Translations under genes and position numbers: made by a program
Notes under the pieces: model-generated
Database searches by the model: none
Seen by the model: only the letters and a program-made list of their open reading frames with translations
What the model was told of the DNA's origin: nothing
Assembly (NCBI GenBank): GCA_964426675.1
Contig: CAYRRM010000045.1
Location: 1-17,364 of the forward strand
From: DYMC01 sp035406705
GTDB taxonomy: Bacteria > Verrucomicrobiota > Lentisphaeria > Victivallales > GWF2-50-93
DNA length: 17,364 nucleotides
Direction: 5' to 3'
In this document: piece after piece, positions 1-8,979 of the stretch
How positions within the stretch are numbered: the stretch's first letter is position 1
How the letters are laid out: each line of letters opens with the position of its first letter

Positions 1-2701
1 CTCCGATTTCAAGTAATTTTTCTACGTTAAGTTTGAGTTGTTTTCTATTATTTTCTACTGCCAATCTCATCCCAAATCCATACTCAGCATTGTCTTCGAA
101 GAGTGAGTTTGCCCATGCTGGGCCTCTGCCGTCTTTAGTTTTGCAATAAGGAGTGGTTGGGAACGTTCCACCATAAATTGAGGAACATCCGGTTGCGTTT
201 GCGATGATTAGATTTTCTCCGCAGAGCTGAGTGAGTATTTTTACATAGGGAGTTTCTCCGCATCCTGCACATGCGCCAGAGAATTCAAATAGAGGTTTTT
301 TAAACATTAATCCTTTTAGAGTTTCTTCTGGTGCGCCATCAAGGATATTGTCCTGGAGTTTTTCGAAGAATTTATAATTTTCAACCTGTCCATTTGCTCT
401 TTCTTCTTCTAATGTTGTAAATTCAAGCGCTTTATTTGGTTTTGCTGGACATGTTTCAACGCAGACTCCACATCCTGTGCAATCATCTACATAAATCTGT
501 ATTCTGTAGTCGAGATTTTTGTCATTTTTGCATTTTGATTTGACTGTTTTAAATGTAGATGGTGCTTTTGTGCTTTCTTCAGGAAGAATTTGTTTTGCCC
601 TTATTACTGCATGTGGACATGACATTACACACATATTGCATTGTATACATGCTTCTGGGATCCATTTTGGGACCCTCGGAGCTATACCGCGTTTTTCAAG
701 GGCAGCAGTACCTGTTGGGATTGTTCCGTCAAAGGACATAACAGAAACCGGTATATTATCGCCATTGAGATGCATAAGGGGTTCTACAATTTTCTTTGCA
801 AAGTTATCTGCGTCTTCTGGTATGAGTTTAGGTGCCTCATAATATTCGGTTATTTTGTCGGGGATTTTTACTTCTTGTAGAGCTTCTGCTGTTTTATCGA
901 CGCATAGCCAGTTCATCTTTACGATATCTTCACCTTTTGCAGCATAAGTCTTTTTAATAGCGTCTTTTATTAACTGCATAGCCTTATCTTTTTCGAGGAC
1001 TCCAGAGATGAGGAAAAACGCTGTCATCATCACGGTATTTATTCTTGCGCCGAGTCCGCATTCAGTAGATATTTTTAGTGCATCAATATTGTAAAACTTG
1101 ATTTTTTTCTTTTTTATAATTTGCTGCATATCTTTTGTAAGGTGCTTAAAAATCTCCTCATTATTCCATTCAGAATTCAGGAGGAATACGCCACCTTCAG
1201 TGATTCCATTGAGCATATCATATCTACCGATATATGCTGGATTATGGCATGCGACGAAGTTGGGGGAATCGATCAGGTAAGCTGATTTAATTTGTGATTT
1301 TCCGAATCTTAAATGGGAAATTGTAATACCATATGATTTTTTTGAATCGTAAACAAAGTATCCCTGAGCATACATATCTGTGTTATCACCGATTATCTTT
1401 ATAGAGTTTTTATTAGCTCCTACTGTGCCGTCTGAACCGAGTCCCCAGAACATACATCTTACTACATCAGATGGTTCAGTATTGATTTTCTTTGTTACAG
1501 GTATGGATAATTTTGTTACGTCGTCCTCAATTCCAACTGTAAAACCATGGAAAGCGGCTTTATCAAGGTGTTCATATACAGCATTTACCATAGATGGTGT
1601 AAATTCTTTGCTTGAAAGACCGTAACGTCCTCCTATAATTTTAATTTTTTCTCCTTTTAGCGCGCTTACGACATCGAGGTACAATGGTTCGCCAATTGCT
1701 CCAGGTTCTTTTGTTCTATCAAGGACGGCAATTTTTTTGACTGTTTTTGGTAGTACTGCCTTGAAATCTTCCACTGAAAATGGCCTATAAAGTCTTACAA
1801 ATACAGCTCCGACTTTTTTACCTTTTGAGACTAAATAATTTACAGTTTCTTCTATTGTGGAGCATGCAGATCCCATAGCAACTATTACTTTTTTCGCATC
1901 TGGAGCGCCGATGTAGTCGAATAGTTTGTATTTTCTTCCTGTTATTGCGAAGACTTTTTCCATATATTCTTTTACAATTGTCGGGCATTCAGCATAATAC
2001 TTATTTACCGTTTCTCTTCCCTGGAAATAGACATCAGGATTTTGGGCGCCTACTTTTAAGAAAGGGGCATCTGGGCGGATTGCGCGTTTTCTGAACTCCT
2101 CGATATATTTGTGTTCAACTAAGCTGGCAATCTCCTCATATGAAATTTGATGAACTTTCTGGACTTCGTGTGATGTTCTAAAACCATCGAAAAAGTGTAA
2201 AAATGGAATTTTCGATTTGAGAGTTGAAAGATGCGCAACAAGTGCCAGATCCATTACTTCTTGAACAGAAGCAGATGCGATTAAAGCAAATCCTGTATTT
2301 CGGACTGACATAACGTCTGAGTGATCACCAAAGATGGAGAGTGACTGACACGCAAGAGAACGAGCTGATACATGAAAAACCGTAGGCAGCATTTCTCCAG
2401 CGATTTTATGCATATTTGGGATCATCAGTAATAATCCCTGAGAAGCTGTAAAAGTCGTAGTTAGTGCTCCGGCTGTCAATGAACCGTGAACAGCGCCAGC
2501 GGCTCCTGCTTCTGACTGCATTTCTACAACATTTACTGGTAGACCAAAAATATTTTTTCTCCCTTTAGCTGACCACTCGTCAACATATTCACCCATGTTT
2601 GATGATGGAGTAATTGGGTAGATAGCGGCTACTTCACTCAGAGCATAAGCCACATGTGCGGCGGCGGTATTACCGTCAATAGTTACCATTTTACCTGGCA
2701 T
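1..2701 (-). CDS. nifJ: Pyruvate:ferredoxin (flavodoxin) oxidoreductase, homodimeric type, 3' end cut by window edge
   Basis: Catalyses CoA-dependent oxidative decarboxylation of pyruvate to acetyl-CoA and CO2, reducing ferredoxin or flavodoxin; a cytoplasmic TPP and iron-sulfur enzyme central to anaerobic metabolism. My translation from the ATG at 2699-2701 begins MPGKMVTIDGNTAAAHVAYA and closely resembles the one-chain Desulfovibrio-type enzyme. Residues 29-34 (PITPSS) and Glu64 in MQSEAG are the expected pyruvate/TPP-site residues. Two ferredoxin-like 4Fe-4S motifs follow, CIQCNMCVMSCP from Cys685 and CTGCGVCVETCP from Cys741, then the CAGCG pair (Cys811, Cys814) that binds the proximal cluster. 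The window ends after 900 codons of an expected roughly 1,180; the missing part should hold the C-terminal TPP-binding segment and last cluster cysteine. The start is supported by AAAAGGAG at 2710-2717, 8 nt upstream. I see no internal stop. It lies 120 bp downstream of serA with its own candidate promoter. Confidence 0.96.
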   Translation of the reverse strand, partial: MPGKMVTIDGNTAAAHVAYALSEVAAIYPITPSSNMGEYVDEWSAKGRKNIFGLPVNVVEMQSEAGAAGAVHGSLTAGALTTTFTASQGLLLMIPNMHKIAGEMLPTVFHVSARSLACQSLSIFGDHSDVMSVRNTGFALIASASVQEVMDLALVAHLSTLKSKIPFLHFFDGFRTSHEVQKVHQISYEEIASLVEHKYIEEFRKRAIRPDAPFLKVGAQNPDVYFQGRETVNKYYAECPTIVKEYMEKVFAITGRKYKLFDYIGAPDAKKVIVAMGSACSTIEETVNYLVSKGKKVGAVFVRLYRPFSVEDFKAVLPKTVKKIAVLDRTKEPGAIGEPLYLDVVSALKGEKIKIIGGRYGLSSKEFTPSMVNAVYEHLDKAAFHGFTVGIEDDVTKLSIPVTKKINTEPSDVVRCMFWGLGSDGTVGANKNSIKIIGDNTDMYAQGYFVYDSKKSYGITISHLRFGKSQIKSAYLIDSPNFVACHNPAYIGRYDMLNGITEGGVFLLNSEWNNEEIFKHLTKDMQQIIKKKKIKFYNIDALKISTECGLGARINTVMMTAFFLISGVLEKDKAMQLIKDAIKKTYAAKGEDIVKMNWLCVDKTAEALQEVKIPDKITEYYEAPKLIPEDADNFAKKIVEPLMHLNGDNIPVSVMSFDGTIPTGTAALEKRGIAPRVPKWIPEACIQCNMCVMSCPHAVIRAKQILPEESTKAPSTFKTVKSKCKNDKNLDYRIQIYVDDCTGCGVCVETCPAKPNKALEFTTLEEERANGQVENYKFFEKLQDNILDGAPEETLKGLMFKKPLFEFSGACAGCGETPYVKILTQLCGENLIIANATGCSSIYGGTFPTTPYCKTKDGRGPAWANSLFEDNAEYGFGMRLAVENNRKQLKLNVEKLLEIG

Positions 2702-2709
2702 TTTGGATT

Positions 2710-2717
2710 CTCCTTTT
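2710..2717 (-). promoter_or_regulatory. Ribosome binding site of nifJ
   Basis: The minus strand reads AAAAGGAG, 8 nt before the nifJ ATG. It is one of the few clear SD sites in the window and fixes the nifJ start. Confidence 0.8.
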
Positions 2718-2776
2718 AATTTTTTTCAAATAATTAGTTTGATATAACGAGAGACAAAAAAGAGCCTTTTTATTTT

Positions 2777-2804
2777 AATATAATACAGAAATTTTTATTT
2801 TCAA
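2777..2804 (-). promoter_or_regulatory. Candidate sigma70-type promoter for nifJ
   Basis: On the minus strand a TTGAAA -35 (2799-2804) and a TATATT -10 (2777-2782) are separated by 16 nt. The predicted transcription start near 2770 leaves a leader of about 70 nt. It sits in the 120-bp gap between serA and nifJ, so nifJ could be transcribed apart from serA. The surroundings are very AT-rich, so chance matches are likely. Confidence 0.4.
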
Positions 2805-2821
2805 AAAGAAAAAGTAATTTT

Positions 2822-4408
2822 CTAAATTACTATTTTTTTTACCATTCTTATGTATTCAGTATTTTTTAAATCATTGATAACATCATCGGATACGGTTCCT
2901 GCCAGCCTGAACATAAACATAGTTCTCTTGCGTTCTTTGCTATGGGAGAAATCAGTTCTTGTAATTAGTTTTTTATGTTTATCGAAAACAGTTGATATTT
3001 TTGACAGCACACCCATTTTGTCTTCGCAACGAACGAGTATAAATGTTCCTGAAGGTTCAACTTCATAGGTAAATCCATCTACCAATGTTATTCGCGGATG
3101 AGGACCGCTGAAAACGACGCCTCCTATATTGAAACTTTGTTTTGTTTTTAGAGAGTTAAATGTAAATTTTACAGCATTTTCATAATCGCTGAAAGAGGGA
3201 TCATTAAAATCTTTTACTTTTATTCCAATGCTTTCAGCGCGTTGATCGGCGTTTACGTAACTTACGAATTTATGGATAGCTCCCAGAAAACCTTTCAAAA
3301 AAGCAAGCCTCAATAGAGTGCAATCATGTTTGATTATATCTCCTCTGTACATACATTCTAAAGAATCTGGAGTGAAGTCTATAAATTGCTGAGCAAATGA
3401 GCCAAGTTTTTCAGATAGGACTACATATGAGGACATAAGATTTCCTTCAATCATCCTTATTTTTGGCATATTTACTGGAGCATCCACTACGCCTCCTTCA
3501 AGTGCTTTTGGAACTTGATCTGCAATGAATTCTGCTATTTTTTCTTGGGCTTCAGTTGTGGACGCACCGATATGAGGAGTCATTACAACGTTTGGTAGTT
3601 TTATGAAAGGGTTTTCTCTTGGTGGTTCCTGATTCCATGTATCTATTCCTGCAGCTGATACTTTTCCAGACTTAAGAGCTTCGATGAGGGAGTTTTCCTC
3701 TATGATCCCTCCTCTTGCAGCATTTATTAATATTACACCATCCTTCATCATCGCAATTTCATTTCTGCCAATCATTCCGTAGGTTTCTTTATTTTTGGGG
3801 ACGTGGACGGAAATAATATCTGAATTTTGGAGCAATGTTTTTAAATCTGATTTTATAACTCTGCATCTATTAAATTTTTCATCTGGAATATATGGATCAT
3901 ATGATAGGACTTTCATTTCAAGACCATTGCAAAATTGAGCCACTCTGTGTCCTACATTACCAAGCCCTATGATACCTATGGTTTTTCCCATCAGCTCCAT
4001 CCCGCTGAATTTGTGTCTATCCCATAGTAATTTTTCCATATTTTTATGTGCTGGTATTATTTTTCTTGCGCATGCTAAGATAAGTGCGAGTGTTAATTCT
4101 GCTGCTGAGTTTGTGTTTAGTCCAGGAGAATTGAATACTAAAATTCCTTTTTGTGTAGCATATTCAACGTCAATATGGGCATAGCCTACTGCGGCAACTG
4201 CAATTACTTTCAGGTTTTCAGCGATATCTATCAATTCTCGTGAGACGTTTGTTTCAGATCTTGTAATGAGGCAGTCGTATATAGAGATAATTTTTTTTAA
4301 TTCTTCGACACCTATATCTGGTTTGAAATCTACCTTATAGTCATTGTACTTACTAAGTTTATTTACTGCATTTTGACTAATTTTTCCAGTGATTAGAATT
4401 TTTTTCAT
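2822..4408 (-). CDS. serA: D-3-phosphoglycerate dehydrogenase with C-terminal ACT domain
   Basis: Oxidises 3-phosphoglycerate to 3-phosphohydroxypyruvate with NAD+, the first step of phosphorylated serine synthesis; cytoplasmic. At 528 aa it has the long layout known from Bacillus and Mycobacterium SerA. Residues 1-100 and about 285-315 form the substrate domain (RSETNV from Arg50, NTNSAAEL near 98). The Rossmann domain has GLGNVG at 148-153. The catalytic set is visible: Arg232 in NAARGG, Glu261 in WNQEPP and His279 in TPHIGAS. An intervening domain (about 320-450, with YVNADQRAESIGI) precedes a C-terminal ACT domain (about 454-528), the usual site of serine feedback. Two oddities: the usual VGVDNID-like loop reads VGYAHID, and the ACT serine-site region lacks the common INI pattern, so feedback control may be altered. 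There is no SD; TATAAT (4419-4424) ends 10 nt before the ATG. The debranching-enzyme gene ends 32 bp upstream on the same strand. Confidence 0.96.
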   Translation of the reverse strand: MKKILITGKISQNAVNKLSKYNDYKVDFKPDIGVEELKKIISIYDCLITRSETNVSRELIDIAENLKVIAVAAVGYAHIDVEYATQKGILVFNSPGLNTNSAAELTLALILACARKIIPAHKNMEKLLWDRHKFSGMELMGKTIGIIGLGNVGHRVAQFCNGLEMKVLSYDPYIPDEKFNRCRVIKSDLKTLLQNSDIISVHVPKNKETYGMIGRNEIAMMKDGVILINAARGGIIEENSLIEALKSGKVSAAGIDTWNQEPPRENPFIKLPNVVMTPHIGASTTEAQEKIAEFIADQVPKALEGGVVDAPVNMPKIRMIEGNLMSSYVVLSEKLGSFAQQFIDFTPDSLECMYRGDIIKHDCTLLRLAFLKGFLGAIHKFVSYVNADQRAESIGIKVKDFNDPSFSDYENAVKFTFNSLKTKQSFNIGGVVFSGPHPRITLVDGFTYEVEPSGTFILVRCEDKMGVLSKISTVFDKHKKLITRTDFSHSKERKRTMFMFRLAGTVSDDVINDLKNTEYIRMVKKIVI

Positions 4409-4418
4409 TTATTTATCC

Positions 4419-4424
4419 ATTATA
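4419..4424 (-). promoter_or_regulatory. Possible -10 box immediately upstream of serA
   Basis: The minus strand reads TATAAT exactly 10 nt before the serA ATG, in the 32-bp gap after the debranching-enzyme gene. No good -35 hexamer is present at the right distance. It may be a promoter giving a nearly leaderless serA mRNA, or an AT-rich coincidence within an operon. Confidence 0.25.
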
Positions 4425-4440
4425 ATATTAGTTTTATTTT

Positions 4441-7400
4441 CTATTTATTGGTTAATTTTTGCCAGACTCTAAATAATTCTGTTACTCCCCACGCTTGAGC
4501 GAGGCATCCTCTCTGTAAGTGGGGATAGTCTCCATCAAGAATTTCAGGGATATTGCCAATAGAACCATCCTCTAATAGTTTTAGAGAGGAGGACAGTATA
4601 GATAATGCAGTAGGAATGGCCTGTTTTCCGTAAACTTGGACGAGCGCTTCAGGATATGATGGGAATAACCACGTCCATGCAGTGCCATTGTGGTATGCTG
4701 GTTTTCTACTTGTATCTTCGGGGCCAATGTAATGTCCAAAATAAGGTCTTGACGGGTTATTTAGTATATTTCCATTGCTCCCAATTATTGGAAGTTCATA
4801 CTTCACAGGTCTGTCTGCCAGGGATCTGATTGCTCCAGGAATTATGAGTTCAGAGCATGCTTTCAAGATTCCCTTTTGGAGTTTTTCTTCTCCATTTATG
4901 ACTCCAAGGGTTATAGTAAGGAGTTGATTTGGGCGGAGGTGATCATCTTTTACAGCTCTTGCGGCTGATTTTCCTTTTGAACAATGAAGGCAATCGGATA
5001 ACCATTCGTACTCTTCTGTGATAGGATCTTTTATTATATAAAATTTTTTTAGTGAATTGATTGCTCTCTGGCGGATTTCTTCGAATGTCGAAATATTTGT
5101 TTTCTGATAAAGGAATTCAAGTGCACTAATCCATAGAGCTTGAATTTCTATAGGGTAGCCTTCTCGAGGCGTTCCCGCTGGATAATTTGTATCCATCCAC
5201 GTGAAGTGAGATGGGCTGAATATTAGACCTGATTCAGGATCCATTTTTATCCCATTAGGTGTTCCATTTACGTAATATTTTGCGATAGTTTTTAGCACTG
5301 AGAGCAAATTTTCTTCATCATTAATTTTCTCTGATAATATTGCATCACCGAAAGTTTCGCAATAGTCTTTTATTGTTAGAAAAAGCCAGAGAGGTGCATC
5401 ACTTGTGTCGCGATTGCTTGCGTTTGTTCCCATAATCATATTGGGTATAGTTCCATTTTCTGCGAATTTCGCAAAGAGCAGTATTATTTTTTCTACGTCA
5501 TCTTTTTTATTTGCTGCTATCAGGCCTCTCGAAGCTATCAGTGTGTCTCTTCCCCAATCTATGAACCAGGGGTAGCCTGCTATGATAGTTTTCCAATTGT
5601 CTCTTTTTACTATAAATTTTTCCATAGCTGAAATTAGTGTTTTAGAAAAATCAGCTTTTTTATTTATTTCTGATTCCAATTGGAAATCTTCAAATGATAT
5701 ATTTACTTTTTCAGGTTCAAAATCTGTGATTATGCAGCCTGATATGACATCGTATTCATCTCCACCGAGCATTAATTCAAAATATCCGGGCGAAAACAAA
5801 TCGCTATTAGGGTCAAGTCCACGTTCCGCTTCGTTTTTTCTAAAAATAGAATATGACCATTCTGGAGATGTTTTAAATTTTCCTTTTGTTGAATACATAC
5901 ATAGTTTTCTATCCTTAGCAGGTTCAAATACAAATGATTTTATTGAAGTTAAAACCTGGTTTTGCCATAAGTTTTCAGGGCCAAGATATGCTTTTGTTTC
6001 GTGATGAAAGTTTCTATCTTCTATATCAGGCTTTATAATCAATTTTAATGGTACTTTGTCATCAATAATATTTATATTCTGGTTTTCTTGTGATAGATGT
6101 TTTGCCGATAATCTTTTTATAGTCATAATAGTTTGATTTTTCATAGGAAGCATCTGTATTGATATTGCGAATTTCGCAAATATACCATTGCCGAGAGGAA
6201 TGCTAAATTCCCAGATGGCGCAATTTCCATTGCTGGAAACGGAAAAATTATCAATTTTATCTTTAGAAAACCATTCCTTTCTCCCGTGATAGTCTGTGCA
6301 TATTCTGCAACGAGTCCACATAATATGTCTATCTTCAGGATGATTTGGATTTAGGTTTCCTGCGAGAAGGCAGTCATACCTACTTGAGAGTTCAGCCCAT
6401 TTTACCGGGATATATGCGAACCCCCCTCTGCCATTTGTCAGTAGAATGTTTAGGTTAGTATTGGCAATTTTTGTGTGGTCATACATAGTTACTACATTGA
6501 GATTATTGCTGTTAATTCGGGGCAATACCAACAATTCGGAGCTTTCTCTATAAGATTTATCATCTGCGTAGACGCTAATGCGAATTTTACACTTTTGGAA
6601 AGAGGTATTATTTAATTTTAGTGGTGGTATAAGGACAAAATTAAAAGCGCCTTTTGCCCGGAGGCTATCTCTCTGGATAAGTATTTTCCCATTTTCATCT
6701 GCAATTCGCACTCTGAAATTAAATTGGGCTCTCACCAAAATCAAGTGATCAGGTGGGAGCATAACGAGTCTTTTTATATCTTCTGGCCAGTGCCATTCTA
6801 CAATTTTACAGAATTGTTCTTTGAATATTTCGCGGCAGAAGTTATAAGGATTATCGAGTAGTGTGTTGGCAAGTTCATGGGGATTTTTGTCTATAATTAC
6901 GTGGGATTTTTGTTGCCATGTAATAATATCCATAGCCATAGCCATTGCATTTTGCAGAGTTATTCTATCTGGTTTTATGATATCTCTGTCTTCCATTTCT
7001 ATTATTTTTTTCATATCGTTGATGGATGGGGAAAGACAGAGAGCCTGTCCTGGGGAAAGTTTAAGATTAAATCTGAGATTTCCTGAATCGAAAACAAAAG
7101 TTTCTTCGGAAATTAGATCTATAAGGGAGTCTTTTTGATGGGGAGTTTCGTTTTTTAACCATGAAGCGACAGATTCTTTTTCACAATTTAAATTTATAAG
7201 TATGAGAAGAGGGGACTTTGAGTTTGAATCAGATCTTGTAAACGCAACAACTTCTTGGTGACCCGAATCTATAATTTTTATTTTTGAACCGTTATAAAAG
7301 GCTGGATGAGAAATAAGTATTGAATTCAGTCGTGAGATATGTGCTATTTGATTTACTTTAGCTCCCCAATTCAGCGCATTAGATTCATGAACATCAATTT

Positions 7401-8766
7401 TTTCTTTCGCAAACCACTCTACGCCATTTGTGAATCCAAAAGCTCCATTATTTGATGCTAATGCTGATAAAGCTGTGCGCATTTTTGCATAGATTTCAGA
7501 AGTCGCAGCAAGTCTATTGTTGTCATGGGTTTCTGCATAATGGACCATAATTCCATCGCCAAGACTTACTTTATGGGCATATGGTATATATCCTTCAATT
7601 TGTTCTCTTGTGTAATTTTGAAATAGTTCTGAATATGCCCAATTCATATTAGCGTTATCAAGGAGTCTTCTCGTTATTTCCGGTGCACCACCAAGACCTT
7701 CAAGTAGAAAAATTGTTTCTGGGTATTCTACTCTTACTTTTGCGATTATATATTCCCAAGCTTTTTCTGGAATCATATAACCTGCATCGCATCGAAAACC
7801 ATCAACACCTCTGGCACACCACGTAAGGAATACTTCTGCCAGATAGTCCCATAAGTCTGGTTTGTTATGGTTAAGTTCCGTGAGATCTCCCCATACGACT
7901 CCCCATGCTCCTGGTGAATGAATTGAGCCATCTTCCTCTCTTATAAGCCACTCAGGATGAGTTTCATGAATTTTTGAAGCCCAACCAGTGTGATTTATTG
8001 CGAGGTCTATAAAGATTTTTGCGTTTTTTCTGTGGATCGCATCTACAAGTTCTAGAAATTGATCAAGAGGAGTTGCCTTGCGGTCAAATTCGGCAAGAGA
8101 AGGATCTATACTGGTAAAATCAAGTGAAGCATAAGGACTTCCATATCTTCCCATTCGGGCAAATACAGTTGGAGTTGGATTTATTGGCAGAAGATGAATT
8201 ATTCTGCAGTTCAAATCATCAATTATATGAGGTAAACATTTTTTTAAATCACGAAAAGTACCCGATGGCGGAATGACTGTATAATGCATACGATCGAGTT
8301 CGGCAATTTCGTCTGCTTCTAATTTTGGAATTGGTCTGGAAAAAGCAAAATTTTTATTAATTCCGAATTGTCTTACAAAGGCGCAATATATACTGTTTGC
8401 GCAACAGTAACCTGAAGGTTCAACATTTATATGAACGTTAGGTCCGTCAACCCAATGAGGTTCACGTTCTTCATCTTCAATATAAAAACATTTAGCCTCG
8501 AAATGCCCTTCTTCCAGCAAAGCAATTCTTATAGAAAAAGAAAAGTTATCCTTTTTTTCAAGTGGTATGTCGTGCCAATCCTGTCCGCTTCTTGGTCTCG
8601 CAGATAGGACAGAAGAGATAATTTCCTCTCTGGCAATTGATGCATTTTCGAGGTTAGTTCTAAGAAAAGCTTTTCCACGAACTTCTTTGTCAAAAGAGAG
8701 GGAAAAATCAATAGTATCTCCTCTATACAGAAGTATATGTTCGCCAGGAAATGGTTTTTGTATCAT
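4441..8766 (-). CDS. Bifunctional glycogen debranching enzyme (GH13 glucanotransferase-like domain fused to GH133 amylo-alpha-1,6-glucosidase)
   Basis: Predicted to remove glycogen branches in the cytoplasm: the GH13 part would shift or cut alpha-1,4 chains and the GH133 part would hydrolyse the alpha-1,6 branch glucose. Numbering here is from a TTG 11 codons upstream (8797-8799, 1452 aa); the ATG at 8764-8766 gives 1441 aa. Residues about 20-130 form a beta-rich N-terminal domain. The GH13 barrel (about 170-500) has all four signatures: DLAINHTG (265-272), GFRCDAG with nucleophile Asp338, acid/base Glu367 in LLEGLG, and ETHDNN with Asp426. A linker leads to a GDE_N-like region (NGRGGFAYIPVKW near 789) and a C-terminal alpha/alpha barrel with AGYPWFIDWGRD (1074-1085), FTWMDTNYPAGTPREGYPIE (1199-1218), RPNQLLT and HNGTAWTW. 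This order resembles eukaryotic AGL/GDB1 more than GlgX or stand-alone bacterial GH133 enzymes. Neither start has an SD; I prefer ATG. Function from family and motifs; exact substrate unproven. Confidence 0.92.
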   Translation of the reverse strand: MIQKPFPGEHILLYRGDTIDFSLSFDKEVRGKAFLRTNLENASIAREEIISSVLSARPRSGQDWHDIPLEKKDNFSFSIRIALLEEGHFEAKCFYIEDEEREPHWVDGPNVHINVEPSGYCCANSIYCAFVRQFGINKNFAFSRPIPKLEADEIAELDRMHYTVIPPSGTFRDLKKCLPHIIDDLNCRIIHLLPINPTPTVFARMGRYGSPYASLDFTSIDPSLAEFDRKATPLDQFLELVDAIHRKNAKIFIDLAINHTGWASKIHETHPEWLIREEDGSIHSPGAWGVVWGDLTELNHNKPDLWDYLAEVFLTWCARGVDGFRCDAGYMIPEKAWEYIIAKVRVEYPETIFLLEGLGGAPEITRRLLDNANMNWAYSELFQNYTREQIEGYIPYAHKVSLGDGIMVHYAETHDNNRLAATSEIYAKMRTALSALASNNGAFGFTNGVEWFAKEKIDVHESNALNWGAKVNQIAHISRLNSILISHPAFYNGSKIKIIDSGHQEVVAFTRSDSNSKSPLLILINLNCEKESVASWLKNETPHQKDSLIDLISEETFVFDSGNLRFNLKLSPGQALCLSPSINDMKKIIEMEDRDIIKPDRITLQNAMAMAMDIITWQQKSHVIIDKNPHELANTLLDNPYNFCREIFKEQFCKIVEWHWPEDIKRLVMLPPDHLILVRAQFNFRVRIADENGKILIQRDSLRAKGAFNFVLIPPLKLNNTSFQKCKIRISVYADDKSYRESSELLVLPRINSNNLNVVTMYDHTKIANTNLNILLTNGRGGFAYIPVKWAELSSRYDCLLAGNLNPNHPEDRHIMWTRCRICTDYHGRKEWFSKDKIDNFSVSSNGNCAIWEFSIPLGNGIFAKFAISIQMLPMKNQTIMTIKRLSAKHLSQENQNINIIDDKVPLKLIIKPDIEDRNFHHETKAYLGPENLWQNQVLTSIKSFVFEPAKDRKLCMYSTKGKFKTSPEWSYSIFRKNEAERGLDPNSDLFSPGYFELMLGGDEYDVISGCIITDFEPEKVNISFEDFQLESEINKKADFSKTLISAMEKFIVKRDNWKTIIAGYPWFIDWGRDTLIASRGLIAANKKDDVEKIILLFAKFAENGTIPNMIMGTNASNRDTSDAPLWLFLTIKDYCETFGDAILSEKINDEENLLSVLKTIAKYYVNGTPNGIKMDPESGLIFSPSHFTWMDTNYPAGTPREGYPIEIQALWISALEFLYQKTNISTFEEIRQRAINSLKKFYIIKDPITEEYEWLSDCLHCSKGKSAARAVKDDHLRPNQLLTITLGVINGEEKLQKGILKACSELIIPGAIRSLADRPVKYELPIIGSNGNILNNPSRPYFGHYIGPEDTSRKPAYHNGTAWTWLFPSYPEALVQVYGKQAIPTALSILSSSLKLLEDGSIGNIPEILDGDYPHLQRGCLAQAWGVTELFRVWQKLTNK

Positions 8767-8810
8767 TTTATCAATAATAATCTTTTTTATATTTCTCAAA
8801 TTAGCTTAAT

Positions 8811-8839
8811 AAATTAGTTTCAAAAGTTAATCATAGCAA
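8811..8839 (-). promoter_or_regulatory. Candidate promoter for the debranching-enzyme gene
   Basis: On the minus strand TTGCTA (8834-8839), a 17-nt spacer and TAATTT (8811-8816). Transcription would start near 8804, just before the TTG at 8799 and about 37 nt before the ATG at 8766. The inverted copy of the CTATGATT repeat overlaps the -35 hexamer. Confidence 0.35.
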
Positions 8840-8912
8840 GAAAAAATTGTTATAAAATTAAGTTGAGATTAGCTATGATTTCATTATGTAAAGGGAAAAA
8901 GCCTATGATTTC
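8829..8912. repeat. Three copies of CTATGATT in the divergent intergenic region
   Basis: An inverted copy (AATCATAGC, 8829-8837) pairs perfectly over 9 bp with GCTATGATT at 8872-8880. The second and third copies share ten bases, CTATGATTTC, at 8873-8882 and 8903-8912, exactly 30 bp apart in the same orientation. The first copy overlaps the candidate -35 of the minus-strand gene. Possible binding sites of a regulator acting on one or both divergent genes; no regulator gene is in view. Confidence 0.4.
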
Positions 8913-8961
8913 TCTAAAATTTTTTTCTTGAAATAATAGGTTCTTAATGTAATATATGCGG

Positions 8962-8979
8962 ACTTAAAAATCTTTAAGT
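8962..8979. promoter_or_regulatory. Perfect 7-bp dyad overlapping the hppA -35 region (possible operator)
   Basis: ACTTAAA (8962-8968), a 4-nt centre AATC, then TTTAAGT (8973-8979). The right arm covers the position expected for the hppA -35 hexamer (8974-8979), where a repressor could block RNA polymerase. It is AT-only apart from one G-C pair per arm, so it could be chance. Confidence 0.35.

Noticed and set aside
519..880. Plus-strand open frames inside nifJ
   Set aside because: They lie opposite the conserved ferredoxin-like cluster region of nifJ, have no SD and resemble no family; antisense shadows of a real gene.
2757..2771. AAAAAG-AGC-CTTTTT as a terminator after serA
   Set aside because: The stem is almost all A-T pairs with a 3-nt loop and falls at the predicted start of the nifJ transcript; too weak to call.
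8764..8799. TTG at 8797-8799 as the start of the debranching enzyme
   Set aside because: It adds 11 residues but has no SD, and TTG is a poor start for a leaderless mRNA. I prefer the ATG at 8764-8766, though it also lacks an SD, so the question stays open.
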